This document shows positions 1-7,958 of a stretch of 55,455 nt of DNA, in pieces. The DNA is from an uncultured Acidimicrobiales bacterium (GTDB lineage: Bacteria; Actinomycetota; Acidimicrobiia; Acidimicrobiales; SZUA-35). Below the pieces are notes generated by a model. The model saw only the letters and a program-made list of their open reading frames with translations, searched no databases and had not been told where the DNA came from. Position 1 is the first letter of the stretch; each line of letters begins with the position of its first letter. The DNA lies in NCBI GenBank assembly GCA_938029215.1, contig CALHFG010000085.1, positions 1 through 55,455 on the forward strand. The letters run 5' to 3'. Both the position numbers and the translations under genes were made by a program.

Positions 1-200
1 AGCAATCTGCATAAGCGCAGGAGGCGCCCAGCGCCGACAAGCGACCCCGAGGCGAGTCAGTTCTCCCGTTGGAAGGCGAGGAGGACGGGAGTGCGAGGAA
101 CAGCGAGCAATCTGCATAGGAGGCGCGCACAAGCGACCCCCGAGGCGAGCACGGGGCGGAGCACGTGATGAAGCGAGGAGCGCCAGCGACGAGTGAGGAC
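1..200. repeat. GC-rich intergenic region with imperfect direct repeats
   Basis: No credible gene lies between the window edge and greA. The sequence AGCAATCTGCATA occurs at 1-13 and again at 106-118. Each copy is followed by related blocks (GGAGGCGC, then CAAGCGACCCCGAGGCGAG or the same with one extra C). The second copy looks like a shortened version of the first. Purine-rich GCGAG/GAGGCGAG words recur throughout. This resembles an extragenic repetitive element rather than coding DNA. Whether copies exist elsewhere in the genome cannot be seen here; none is found in the rest of the window. Confidence 0.5.
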
Positions 201-215
201 ATCACATGCGCAGCG

Positions 216-230
216 CCGGGCAAGGCCCGG
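216..230 (-). terminator. Possible greA terminator hairpin
   Basis: CCGGGC (216-221), loop AAG, GCCCGG (225-230) form a perfect 6-bp stem about 35 bases past the greA stop. A palindrome CCTCCGGAGG (235-244) lies between the stop and the stem. There is no U-tract in the direction of transcription, so this would be an actinobacterial-style U-poor terminator at best. Confidence 0.35.
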
Positions 231-264
231 AACCCCTCCGGAGGAGTCCGCCTGAAGGGCAATT

Positions 265-738
265 TTAGTAGTCGATAGAGCAGACTTCGACGCTGAGGGT
301 GGCGCCGGTCGGAGCTTCGAAGCTGACGCTGTCACCTACTTTGGCGCCGATCAGCGCTTGGCCGATCGGTGATCCTGGTGACATGACGTCGAGATCGTCG
401 CGCTTCTCTTCGATTGAACCGATGAGGTAACGCTCAACGTCGTCGTCGCCTTCGTACTTGATGCCGACGATGCAGCCAGCCTGGACAACGCCCGCGTTTT
501 CGTCGACCTCGACGATGACGGCGTTTTCTAACATTGCGGAGAGCTGGTTGATGCGGCCTTCCATCTTGCCCTGTTCTTCCTTCGCGGCGTGGTAGTCGCC
601 GTTCTCGGACAGGTCACCGAGTTCGCGGGCGGTCTCGATCTTCGCGGCGATCTCGATTCGACCACGATTGGTGAGATCGTCGTACTCGCGATCGAGGCGA
701 TCGTAGGCTTCCTGAGAGAGCTGGTAGGTCTGAGCCAT
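265..738 (-). CDS. greA: Transcription elongation factor GreA
   Basis: GreA rescues backtracked RNA polymerase by entering the secondary channel and stimulating cleavage of the nascent RNA 3' end. The 157-residue length is normal. Residues 1-75 form the N-terminal coiled coil, with the conserved tip ARELGDLSENGDYH at 37-50, whose acidic D42 and E45 match the catalytic tip residues of the family. Residues 80-157 form the FKBP-like C-terminal domain, with the usual PGSPIGQALIGAKVGD signature. The gene is transcribed away from leuB. The membrane-protein gene upstream on the same strand ends 28 bases before the greA start, so the two may be cotranscribed. Confidence 0.96.
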   Translation of the reverse strand: MAQTYQLSQEAYDRLDREYDDLTNRGRIEIAAKIETARELGDLSENGDYHAAKEEQGKMEGRINQLSAMLENAVIVEVDENAGVVQAGCIVGIKYEGDDDVERYLIGSIEEKRDDLDVMSPGSPIGQALIGAKVGDSVSFEAPTGATLSVEVCSIDY

Positions 739-765
739 CCCGAAAATCTAACCGATGGAGACGAG

Positions 766-1320
766 CTATCGGCGCCGGTGCTTCAGCGCAAACGTGGTCC
801 AACCCATTACGCCCAGACCAACTACCCATCCAAAGAGGGTTGAAAGATTGCTGAGGTAGAGACTGGTTGCCAGTGTTTCGACCTCTGAGAAGCTCGGTGA
901 TCGGCGATTGAGGGCGCTGAACTGTTCTCGGGAGACGAAGAAGGCGATACAGAAGAGACCCGCGAGGTACAGAGCTGCCCCGACGCCGACGCGCATATCC
1001 GGACCGGCTGGGCCTGCACCGATTCGGACCGCCACGGCGATCAGTGCACCAAAAACGATCGAGAAGATAAGGACAGGCACAGCGCCAACAAACTTGCCAT
1101 TGATGTCATTGAGATACCAGGCGATTCCGGCGACGATGGTCATCGCCACACCCGCCAACGCACCGGTTACAAGGTCGGGTCGAGTGCCGGTGGGAATACG
1201 GCTCCGACTTTTGAGGGTCGTCGAGGTGGACGACGGGTCGCTCTGGGGTGCTTCCTCCGCGGCGGCGTGCCATGAGTCGGGGACGTTTCGTACGGAGAAA
1301 TTGAGTTTGCCTTCAGACAT
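766..1320 (-). CDS. Conserved four-helix membrane protein, unknown function
   Basis: A 184-residue protein. Residues 1-48 are polar, Ser/Thr-rich and probably cytoplasmic. Four hydrophobic segments follow, at about 50-70, 77-100, 110-129 and 160-180, and the protein ends in a basic HRRR tail. The ATG at 1320 is chosen because GGGAG lies 8 bases upstream; a longer in-frame reading would run into the leuB start region. It is divergent from leuB across about 120 bases and 28 bases upstream of greA on the same strand. I do not recognise the family and see no catalytic motif. Confidence 0.75.
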   Translation of the reverse strand: MSEGKLNFSVRNVPDSWHAAAEEAPQSDPSSTSTTLKSRSRIPTGTRPDLVTGALAGVAMTIVAGIAWYLNDINGKFVGAVPVLIFSIVFGALIAVAVRIGAGPAGPDMRVGVGAALYLAGLFCIAFFVSREQFSALNRRSPSFSEVETLATSLYLSNLSTLFGWVVGLGVMGWTTFALKHRRR

Positions 1321-1439
1321 GAGATACTCCCGGGTTCCTTGTAGGTGTCGGCCAGAGGGGGAGTCGGCTTGAGGCCGTATCGTCCTTGGGGCGAATACGC
1401 TCAAGAGGGTCGGCACACCGCCGCATGTAGGAGGCTCAC

Positions 1440-2429
1440 ATGGCAAAGCACAAGATCGCAGTCGTCGGAGGCGATGGCATCGGACCCGAGGTCATTGCTG
1501 AGGGTTTGAAGGTCATTGCTGCGGCCGGTGTCGAGACCGAACTCACTCACTATGACCTTGGCGGTGCCCGCTATCTGAACGACGGGACCGTGTTGCCAGA
1601 CGAGGTGCTGGCCGAGTGGCGTGATCACGACGCCATCTACCTCGGGGCCGTAGGGGCGCCGGGGGTTCCGCCTGGGGTCATCGAGCGCGGACTGCTGCTC
1701 AAGATGCGCTTTGAGCTGGACTTATACATTAATCGGCGACCATTCCTGCTCAAGGGCGACAACGGTCATGACTTTGTTGTGATTCGCGAGAACACCGAAG
1801 GGACCTACGCAGGCGAAGGCGGATTTCTGCGTAAGAACACGCCATTTGAGATCGCAACGCAAGGTTCGGTCAACACTCGCATGGGGGCCGAGCGAGCGAT
1901 TCGCTATGCGTTCGAGCTTGCGCAAACCCGAAACAACCACGTCACCCTCTGCCACAAGACCAACGTCCTAACGTTCTCGGGTGATCTTTGGGAACGTACC
2001 TTCAACGACGTTGCAAAGGAATTTCCCACTGTTGAAACTGCGTACAACCATGTTGACGCGGCATGCATCTATTTCGTCCAGGACCCGCAACGATACGACG
2101 TCATCGTGACCGACAATCTTTTTGGCGACATTCTCACCGATCTCGGTGGCGCGGTCAGCGGCGGCATCGGTCTCGCCTCCTCGGCCAATATGGACCCCAC
2201 TCGCAACGCCCCCAGCATGTTCGAGCCAGTCCACGGCTCCGCTCCCGATATCGCCGGACAGAACAAGGCGAACCCGATTGCCGCCATCTTGTCAGGTGCG
2301 ATGATGCTCGAGTTCCTGGGCGAGACCGATGCAGCGGCAACGATCACCGCAGCCTGTAACGCAAACCTCGACGCCACCGGGTCAACCACCGACATCGGCG
2401 ACATGCTCGCCGAAGCGGTTCGGCAGTAG
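1440..2429 (+). CDS. leuB: 3-isopropylmalate dehydrogenase
   Basis: LeuB oxidatively decarboxylates 3-isopropylmalate in leucine synthesis (cytoplasmic, NAD and Mg/Mn dependent). In citramalate-using organisms it can also act on 3-methylmalate for isoleucine. Visible motifs are the N-terminal GGDGIGPEV (10-18), [12 protein letters not shown], the metal/substrate motif [14 protein letters not shown], and the NAD-binding [13 protein letters not shown]...ANPIAAILS stretch. At 329 residues it matches the short actinobacterial form. The start is well set: GGAGG lies 6-10 bases before the ATG. cimA follows 12 bases downstream, so the two are almost certainly cotranscribed. Confidence 0.93.
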   Translation: MAKHKIAVVGGDGIGPEVIAEGLKVIAAAGVETELTHYDLGGARYLNDGTVLPDEVLAEWRDHDAIYLGAVGAPGVPPGVIERGLLLKMRFELDLYINRRPFLLKGDNGHDFVVIRENTEGTYAGEGGFLRKNTPFEIATQGSVNTRMGAERAIRYAFELAQTRNNHVTLCHKTNVLTFSGDLWERTFNDVAKEFPTVETAYNHVDAACIYFVQDPQRYDVIVTDNLFGDILTDLGGAVSGGIGLASSANMDPTRNAPSMFEPVHGSAPDIAGQNKANPIAAILSGAMMLEFLGETDAAATITAACNANLDATGSTTDIGDMLAEAVRQ

Positions 2430-2441
2430 GAGATAGAGCAA

Positions 2442-4097
2442 ATGGAGATCAGCAGATCTGCGGAACGAGATCCTGCCTGGCCGGCGCAGGTAGACATCTT
2501 CGACACCACACTTCGCGACGGCTCACAGTTTGAAGGAATCGCGCTCACGACCGACGACAAGCTGCGGATCGCGGCCCAGCTCGATCACTTGGGCGTGCAT
2601 TTCATCGAGGGTGGCTGGCCCGGAGCCAACCCGCGCGACGATGCCTTCTTCGCTCGCATGGCTGCCGGTGAGGTATCGCTGGAAACCAGCGAATTGGTGG
2701 CGTTTGGTTCCACCAGACGTCCCAAGGGAAAGATCGACGACGACGTAACGCTCAAGAATCTGGTGGCTGCGCAGACCGGTATCTGCTGCATCGTGGCCAA
2801 GAGCTGGGATTACCACGTCTTGGAGGCGCTGCGGACCACTCTGGATGAGGGGGTTGCGATGATCGCCGACTCCGTCAAATATCTTGTCGACAACGGTCGA
2901 CGGGTTTTCGTGGACTTCGAACACTTCTTTGACGGGTTCAAACGCAACTCCGAGTTCTCATTCCGTGTGCTCGAGGCTGCAGTGGTGAACGGGGCTGAAG
3001 TTCTTGTTCTGTGCGATACCAACGGTGGGTCGCTGCCACACGAGGTCGAGGACATCACCGCTCAGGTTGTCGCGGCATTTGGCAACGATGTGAAGATCGG
3101 GATGCACACCCAGAACGACACCGGCTGTGCCACTGCCAACGCACTGGCGGGGGTCCGAGCCGGCGCCACCCATGTCCAGGGAACCATCAACGGGTACGGC
3201 GAACGCACCGGTAATTGCGACCTCACCACCTTTGTCCCCAACATGACGCTGAAGATGGGTATCGAGACCTTGCCAGCCGGTTCGATGGAGCGCATCACAA
3301 GCGTCTCTCGACACGTAGCCGAGATCGTGAACCTGCCCCCGAACGATGCACTGCCGTACGTGGGCAAAAGTGCGTTTGCTCACAAGGCCGGCCTTCATAC
3401 CAGTGCGATCGCTCGACGCCCGGATGCCTATGAACACGTAGATCCCGGGGCGGTTGGTAATGGCACCCGTTTCCTCGTGAGCGATCTCTCCGGCAAGTCC
3501 ACCATCGAGCTGAAGGCGAAGCAGATGGGATTGGAGCTTGGTGGAGACGAACTCACCACGGCACTGGCCGAGTTGAAAGACCTTGAAAACAGTGGCTACC
3601 ACTTCGAGGCCGCGGATGCGTCGTTGGAGTTGTTGCTTCGACGGGCGACCGGCTGGCGCAACCCGCACTTTCGGCTCGAGTCGTTCCGGGTCACGGTCGA
3701 TCACCGCCCGGGGGAGAAGATGGCGCTGGAGGTCAACCCGCTCGGGCACTTCGATGGAGTCGAAACAGAAGCGGTGGTGAAGCTGTTCCTGACCGATGGA
3801 GACGCGGAGCAGCGTGTGGTCTCCACCGGCGAGGGGAACGGTCCGGTGAATGCACTTGATGCTGCCTTCCGCTCGGCCGTTGGCGGTCGTTTTCCCGCCC
3901 TTGATGCGGTCCGGTTGTCCGACTACAAGGTGCGTATTCTCGACTCGGCTTCGGGAACGGGGGCAATTACCCGGGTCTTGATTGATGCCACCAATGGTGA
4001 GCGTCGCTGGACGACCCTGGGCGTGAGCGAGAACATCATAGAAGCGAGCTGGCAGGCGCTGGCCGACAGCATCATCTATGCCCTCGAGTTGGACTGA
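2442..4097 (+). CDS. cimA: Citramalate synthase
   Basis: Condenses pyruvate and acetyl-CoA to (R)-citramalate, the first step of the threonine-independent isoleucine route. The HMGL-like TIM barrel starts with DTTLRDGSQ (21-29), where D21 is a metal ligand. The stretch HVQGTINGYGERTGN (near 240) is typical of CimA, and residues 420-551 form the LeuA-type allosteric dimerisation domain. The length of 551 aa fits the CimA/LeuA-like class rather than homocitrate synthase. One oddity: the usual HxH metal motif reads H222-T-Q224, so the second histidine is glutamine. Pairing with leuB supports the isoleucine role. Feedback control by isoleucine is expected from the family but cannot be read from the sequence. 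Confidence 0.9.
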   Translation: MEISRSAERDPAWPAQVDIFDTTLRDGSQFEGIALTTDDKLRIAAQLDHLGVHFIEGGWPGANPRDDAFFARMAAGEVSLETSELVAFGSTRRPKGKIDDDVTLKNLVAAQTGICCIVAKSWDYHVLEALRTTLDEGVAMIADSVKYLVDNGRRVFVDFEHFFDGFKRNSEFSFRVLEAAVVNGAEVLVLCDTNGGSLPHEVEDITAQVVAAFGNDVKIGMHTQNDTGCATANALAGVRAGATHVQGTINGYGERTGNCDLTTFVPNMTLKMGIETLPAGSMERITSVSRHVAEIVNLPPNDALPYVGKSAFAHKAGLHTSAIARRPDAYEHVDPGAVGNGTRFLVSDLSGKSTIELKAKQMGLELGGDELTTALAELKDLENSGYHFEAADASLELLLRRATGWRNPHFRLESFRVTVDHRPGEKMALEVNPLGHFDGVETEAVVKLFLTDGDAEQRVVSTGEGNGPVNALDAAFRSAVGGRFPALDAVRLSDYKVRILDSASGTGAITRVLIDATNGERRWTTLGVSENIIEASWQALADSIIYALELD

Positions 4098-4102
4098 GCT
4101 AC

Positions 4103-4483
4103 GTGGACGAGCCGGTCTTTGCGCTCAAAGACTTCCTAGATTTCTCCATCACCTTCGACGATGGTCGAGCGGTTGGCACCTTGACCCTCGACGAACGGCA
4201 CATGAACCCCAATGCGGTCGCTCATGGCGGGGTGTGTTTCACCTTGATGGATACCGCCATGGGTGGGGCAGTCATGACCACCCTTGAGGAAGGTTTTGGG
4301 TGTGCAACCGTCGAGATGCAGACCCGGTTTCATCGGGGCGCTCGCAGCGGAACTTTGACCGCGGTGGCCGAAGTGATGAACCGCGGTCGCCGAATCGTGC
4401 ACGTGCAGGCCCGCACGACCGACGACGAGGGTCAGTTGGTGGCATCGGCGACGGCTTCGTTCGCCATCATCGAACCTCGTTAG
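4103..4483 (+). CDS. PaaI-family hotdog thioesterase
   Basis: A 126-residue single hotdog-fold protein. The helix motif NPNAVAHGGVCFTLMDTAMGG (35-55) contains the HGG turn and the acidic catalytic residue (D50) of PaaI/YbgC-type acyl-CoA thioesterases. The GTG start is 5 bases after the cimA stop, so it is probably the last gene of the leuB-cimA operon. No clear Shine-Dalgarno is seen, which fits translational coupling. The substrate is unknown; the family hydrolyses short, medium or aromatic acyl-CoA esters. A 9-bp direct repeat (GTTAGGCCC twice) lies at its stop codon. Confidence 0.82.
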   Translation: MDEPVFALKDFLDFSITFDDGRAVGTLTLDERHMNPNAVAHGGVCFTLMDTAMGGAVMTTLEEGFGCATVEMQTRFHRGARSGTLTAVAEVMNRGRRIVHVQARTTDDEGQLVASATASFAIIEPR

Positions 4484-4510
4484 GCCCTTTGGTTAGGCCC
4501 GCGAGCAAGG

Positions 4511-4990
4511 TCAGGCTCCGGGCTGCCAGATCATGAGAGCTAGTGCCGCGACCAAGAGGAGCTGACCGATCGCATCGCCGGTGCCCACCTGTTTCATCGA
4601 CGCCAGCGCTTGGGGATCGTCGGCGAGGTTGGTGCTCGGGTCTACCTCAGCCGCCCGCGCCGCGGCTGCTTTGAGATGTTTGAGCCCAAGGGCATGGGCG
4701 ACCCCGATCATGGCAAACCACACCACGAACGAGATCGAGACCCATACGGCCGCGAAGTCGTGGGCACCCTCGGACAGCGAGATCAGCACAATGCCGAGAG
4801 GAGCGATCAAATACATCGCACCGTGGGCGACCTTGGAGACGTCGACGCTGGTTTCCAACAAAGTGGTGGCCCGTCCCGCAGTGCCCCGCAGCGCCCGGCT
4901 GTTGTATGCCGAGATCATCGCGAGCCCACCGAAGGCGACGATCGCCAGAAGGATGTGGAGAACGAGGACGACGTTGTACAACTGGGCCAT
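4511..4990 (-). CDS. DUF2269-like integral membrane protein
   Basis: A 159-residue protein with four predicted membrane helices (about 5-25, 57-75, 82-101 and 137-156). The first helix carries the LHILLAIVAFGG pattern typical of DUF2269-type predicted membrane proteins. It converges on the thioesterase gene (27-base gap) and diverges from the conserved gene at 5042. No function is established for the family. The assignment rests on the helix pattern, so a related small membrane family is possible. Confidence 0.7.
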   Translation of the reverse strand: MAQLYNVVLVLHILLAIVAFGGLAMISAYNSRALRGTAGRATTLLETSVDVSKVAHGAMYLIAPLGIVLISLSEGAHDFAAVWVSISFVVWFAMIGVAHALGLKHLKAAAARAAEVDPSTNLADDPQALASMKQVGTGDAIGQLLLVAALALMIWQPGA

Positions 4991-5041
4991 AGGTCAGACG
5001 GTAGCCCCCCGAGGGCTTCGATTGGCGGTACTCTTTGCGCT

Positions 5042-5563
5042 GTGGCTGCCCCCGATTATGTGCCAAAAAGTCCGACCGCGAAGGTCCGTACCTACACGTC
5101 CCCGCCGGCGCGGAACCGCTCGTGGATGGCGGACCGTCCCGGCGATGTCGAGGGCGGGCAACCGAGAGGCGAAGGGCTCGGAACCCCTGGGCCAGATCAA
5201 GGGTACGCACTTAAGCTGGCCCGTTCTTTTGAAGGTCGTCTGAAGCTCGGCGCATTGGATGAAGACGATGTCGTGGCAGGTTGTGTGGCTATTGCCTCAA
5301 AGCGGTCAGGCCTCTTTGGCCGTGGACCGGTGGTGCATGATCTAACAGCTGCATTCACCATGTGGGGGTTCCTCGACGATTCCCCCGATGCCGAGTTAGT
5401 TGCACTGCGCGAGGAGCTTTTTCCCCAGGTGGCGAGCTCACACCACTACAGCGAGCGTCGCGAGATTGTTGATCTTGTCTCGGCGGAGGCCCTTGCGCGG
5501 CCCCACGCCGAGATCATTACCGACTATCAAACCGGGTGGCGTCAGAACATCTCGACCAACTAG
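5042..5563 (+). CDS. Conserved protein of unknown function
   Basis: A soluble 173-residue protein beginning at GTG 5042; ATG 5123 (MADRPGD) is an alternative start. An open frame continues upstream, but it runs antisense through the DUF2269-like gene and is rejected there. Residues 25-60 are rich in Gly/Pro and carry an unusual RPGDVEGGQP...GPDQGYALKLA stretch that looks like a conserved signature. The rest is mostly helical, with no membrane segment and no recognised catalytic motif. It sits 55 bases upstream of gltX on the same strand. I recognise it only as the kind of hypothetical protein that recurs in actinobacteria. Confidence 0.7.
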   Translation: MAAPDYVPKSPTAKVRTYTSPPARNRSWMADRPGDVEGGQPRGEGLGTPGPDQGYALKLARSFEGRLKLGALDEDDVVAGCVAIASKRSGLFGRGPVVHDLTAAFTMWGFLDDSPDAELVALREELFPQVASSHHYSERREIVDLVSAEALARPHAEIITDYQTGWRQNISTN

Positions 5564-5618
5564 GTCGGCCACCGCATCCGTCGGACCCATGACCTCGCGT
5601 GGTAGCTAGCCTGTAGCG

Positions 5619-7004
5619 GTGTCTGATGTTCGCGTTCGATTCTCTCCCGCTCCCACGGGCTACCTCCATGTCGGCGGGGCCCGATCGGCGCTGTTCAACT
5701 GGCTCTATGCCCGCCACACTGGCGGCACGTTCATCCTCCGGATCGAAGACACCGATACCGACCGGAGCTCGGACCATCTGATCGAAGCAATCTATGACTC
5801 GATGCGTTGGTTGGGCTTGGACTGGGACGAGGAGTATCGCCAGACCGATCGTGCCGATCAGCATCTGGCGTTTGCCAATCAGTTGCTGGTCGACGGCAAG
5901 GCCTATCGCTGCGATTGTACCCGTGATGCATTGGATGCCAGGATCGCAGCCCGCGGTGACGCCGCAGGTTCGGGGTATGACAGCTTCTGCCGGGATCGTG
6001 ATGTGCAACCGGGCGACGGTGTCGTCGTTCGTTTCCGCACCCCCGACGAAGGCATTACTGGATGGGACGATGTCATCCGTGGTCGAGTCGAGTTTGAAAA
6101 CTCGGTGCTCGAAGACTTCATCATCGTTCGTTCCAACGGCACTCCGATGTTTCATGTCGCCAATGCGTTCGACGATGCCGACATGGGAATTACCCATGTT
6201 GTGCGAGGCGAAGACCTTGTTAACACCACACCGCGGGTGCTGCTTCTCCGCCAGGCAATGGGACACCCCGAGCCACCGGTCTATGCACATCTCCCGCTCA
6301 TCGTGAACGAGCAGCGTAAGAAGCTTTCGAAACGGCGGGACGACGTGGCAGTCGGGGACTACCGGGCCAAGGGCTACTTGCCCGAAGCGATGCGCAACTA
6401 TCTCATCACCCTGGGATGGGGTCCCCGCGATGGTGAGGAGATTGCGTCGATCGATCGCTTCATCGAGCAATTCGAGCTCAGCGACATCAACAACAGCCCT
6501 GCCTTTTTCGATGTGAAGAAGCTCGATCATTTCAACGCTGAGTACATCCGGGCGATGCCACTTGAAGAGTTCACGGCGTTGACAATCGATCTTCGTCCCG
6601 AAACGGTGCCGGCCGACTTGTACGAGCGGATGGCGCCGTTCGTGCAGCAGCGTCTGAAACACATCGATGCCGAAGAGATTGCGCCCTTGATGGAGTGGAT
6701 GGTCGGCCCGGCTCCGGAGCCTTCGGACAAGGACTGGAAGAAGGTGATGGGCAAGGACGGTGTTGCCTCAGTTCTGGCCCTGGTAGCCGACCGGCTCACA
6801 GTGGTCGAGTGGTCTCCCGAGGCACTGGAAGCCTGCGTGTTTGGTGTAGGTGAAGAACTGAATGCGAAGACTCAACTCCCGGTCCGAATGGCGGTCACTG
6901 GATCGCGCACCGGTTTCCCTCTCTTTGAGCCGATGGCCGAGCTGGACCGAGACGAGGTTGTAGCTCGCGTGCGGGCGGCGCTAGCCAAGGTTGAGGCGGC
7001 CTGA
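5619..7004 (+). CDS. gltX: Glutamyl-tRNA synthetase
   Basis: Class I aminoacyl-tRNA synthetase that charges tRNA-Glu. Residues 1-300 form the Rossmann-type catalytic domain, with the HIGH-equivalent PTGYLHVGGARSALFNWL near residue 10, the IEDTD element, and the KMSKS-equivalent KKLSKR near 236. The C-terminal third is the anticodon-binding helical domain. Length (461 aa) is normal. Start is GTG (SDVRVRFSPAPTG follows). No gatABC or glutaminyl-tRNA synthetase is in view, so whether it is discriminating cannot be told. A tRNA-Glu gene lies 4.2 kb downstream. Confidence 0.96.
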   Translation: MSDVRVRFSPAPTGYLHVGGARSALFNWLYARHTGGTFILRIEDTDTDRSSDHLIEAIYDSMRWLGLDWDEEYRQTDRADQHLAFANQLLVDGKAYRCDCTRDALDARIAARGDAAGSGYDSFCRDRDVQPGDGVVVRFRTPDEGITGWDDVIRGRVEFENSVLEDFIIVRSNGTPMFHVANAFDDADMGITHVVRGEDLVNTTPRVLLLRQAMGHPEPPVYAHLPLIVNEQRKKLSKRRDDVAVGDYRAKGYLPEAMRNYLITLGWGPRDGEEIASIDRFIEQFELSDINNSPAFFDVKKLDHFNAEYIRAMPLEEFTALTIDLRPETVPADLYERMAPFVQQRLKHIDAEEIAPLMEWMVGPAPEPSDKDWKKVMGKDGVASVLALVADRLTVVEWSPEALEACVFGVGEELNAKTQLPVRMAVTGSRTGFPLFEPMAELDRDEVVARVRAALAKVEAA

Positions 7005-7007
7005 ACC

Positions 7008-7655
7008 TTGACCGACGCTGATGGGGCGGAACCCGCTGACTCCGAAGGAGGCGAGGAACCTCTGTTTCGCATTCGCCCGAGTCGGGCGATTGGTTTGGTT
7101 GTGCTGCTCAGCGCGCTGTATCTGCTCACTACCTTCGCCGACATCTGGCTCGCAACCCGCCGATCGGCAGAAGGGGTCGCTCCTGCGGCGCTCGTTCTCG
7201 GGGCTGCGCAATACAACGGCACCCCGTCTCCGGTATTGGTGCGCCGATTGAACGAGGCATCAGCCCTGTATGACGACGATCGGGTCCAGCTGGTCGTGGT
7301 CACCGGAGGGCGTCAGGAGGGTGACATCACGACCGAAGCCAAGGCGGGATATGACTATCTGCGGCAGGCAGGCATTCCCGACGATGACTTGCGGTTGGAA
7401 GTACAAGGCGACAGCACCTATACCTCGATGGCCGCAGCAGCCAGATTTCTGCGGGCCGAGGAGATTTCTGAAGTGATTTTGGTGACCGACGCCTACCACA
7501 CTCGTCGGGTCGAGTTGATCGCCGCCGAAGTGGGGTTGACCGCCGAGGTGTCCGCCGTGGGCGATGCCGACTTTGGACCGATGATCCGGGAAACGATCGC
7601 CGTGTCGGTTGGTCGTGTAGTTGGCTTTCGACGCCTCGACTCGCTGAGGGACTAG
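7008..7655 (+). CDS. DUF218 (YdcF/SanA/ElyC-like) membrane-anchored protein
   Basis: A 215-residue protein with one N-terminal membrane helix (about 28-45) followed by a DUF218 domain. Motifs include AALVLGAAQYNGTPSPVLVRR near 60-80, VVVTGGRQ, and the conserved ILVTDAYHTRR near 160. The family (SanA, YdcF, ElyC) is linked to envelope and peptidoglycan-precursor functions, but its chemistry is unsettled. The TTG start lies 3 bases after the gltX stop, suggesting translational coupling. It converges with the lipoprotein gene without any gap. Confidence 0.85.
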   Translation: MTDADGAEPADSEGGEEPLFRIRPSRAIGLVVLLSALYLLTTFADIWLATRRSAEGVAPAALVLGAAQYNGTPSPVLVRRLNEASALYDDDRVQLVVVTGGRQEGDITTEAKAGYDYLRQAGIPDDDLRLEVQGDSTYTSMAAAARFLRAEEISEVILVTDAYHTRRVELIAAEVGLTAEVSAVGDADFGPMIRETIAVSVGRVVGFRRLDSLRD

Positions 7656-7958
7656 CTACCGAACCTCGTCGCACTGAATGACCAGCTCGGACACGACCTC
7701 GTTGGTCACCGGATCGACGATCCGCACGGTTCCTACCTCCAGCTCGGGGTCGTCTAGACACTGCTGTTCTGCCAGTTGCTGGATCTCGACCCGCTGAGCT
7801 GCGTTCGGGTCGTCTTCGTTTGCCGGAGCCGAGGTCGGTGGAATCGTGGCATCGAGATCGATTGGCACCGGCTCTTCCCCCGTACAGGCGGCGATTCCGA
7901 GAGATACCACGCAGCATGAAACAGCCCATCGCGCAGTATGAAATCGTGGTTTCAGCAC
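7656..7958 (-). CDS. Small putative lipoprotein
   Basis: A 100-residue protein. The N-terminus has basic residues, a hydrophobic core and a lipobox LGIAAC ending at C25, so it is probably exported and lipid-anchored. The mature part is acidic and polar, with a second Cys pair (QQC and IQC) that could form a disulfide. The only sensible start for a full signal peptide is GTG 7958, which overlaps the 5' end of the divergent transporter gene. Function unknown. Confidence 0.65.
   Translation of the reverse strand: MLKPRFHTARWAVSCCVVSLGIAACTGEEPVPIDLDATIPPTSAPANEDDPNAAQRVEIQQLAEQQCLDDPELEVGTVRIVDPVTNEVVSELVIQCDEVR

Noticed and set aside
4610..5041. Long open frame continuous with the conserved gene at 5042
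   Set aside because: It is antisense to the DUF2269-like membrane protein and low in plausible protein features; the real start is GTG 5042 or ATG 5123.
5517..6662. 381-residue minus-strand open frame opposite gltX
   Set aside because: A mirror of the strongly conserved gltX; no independent domain evidence.
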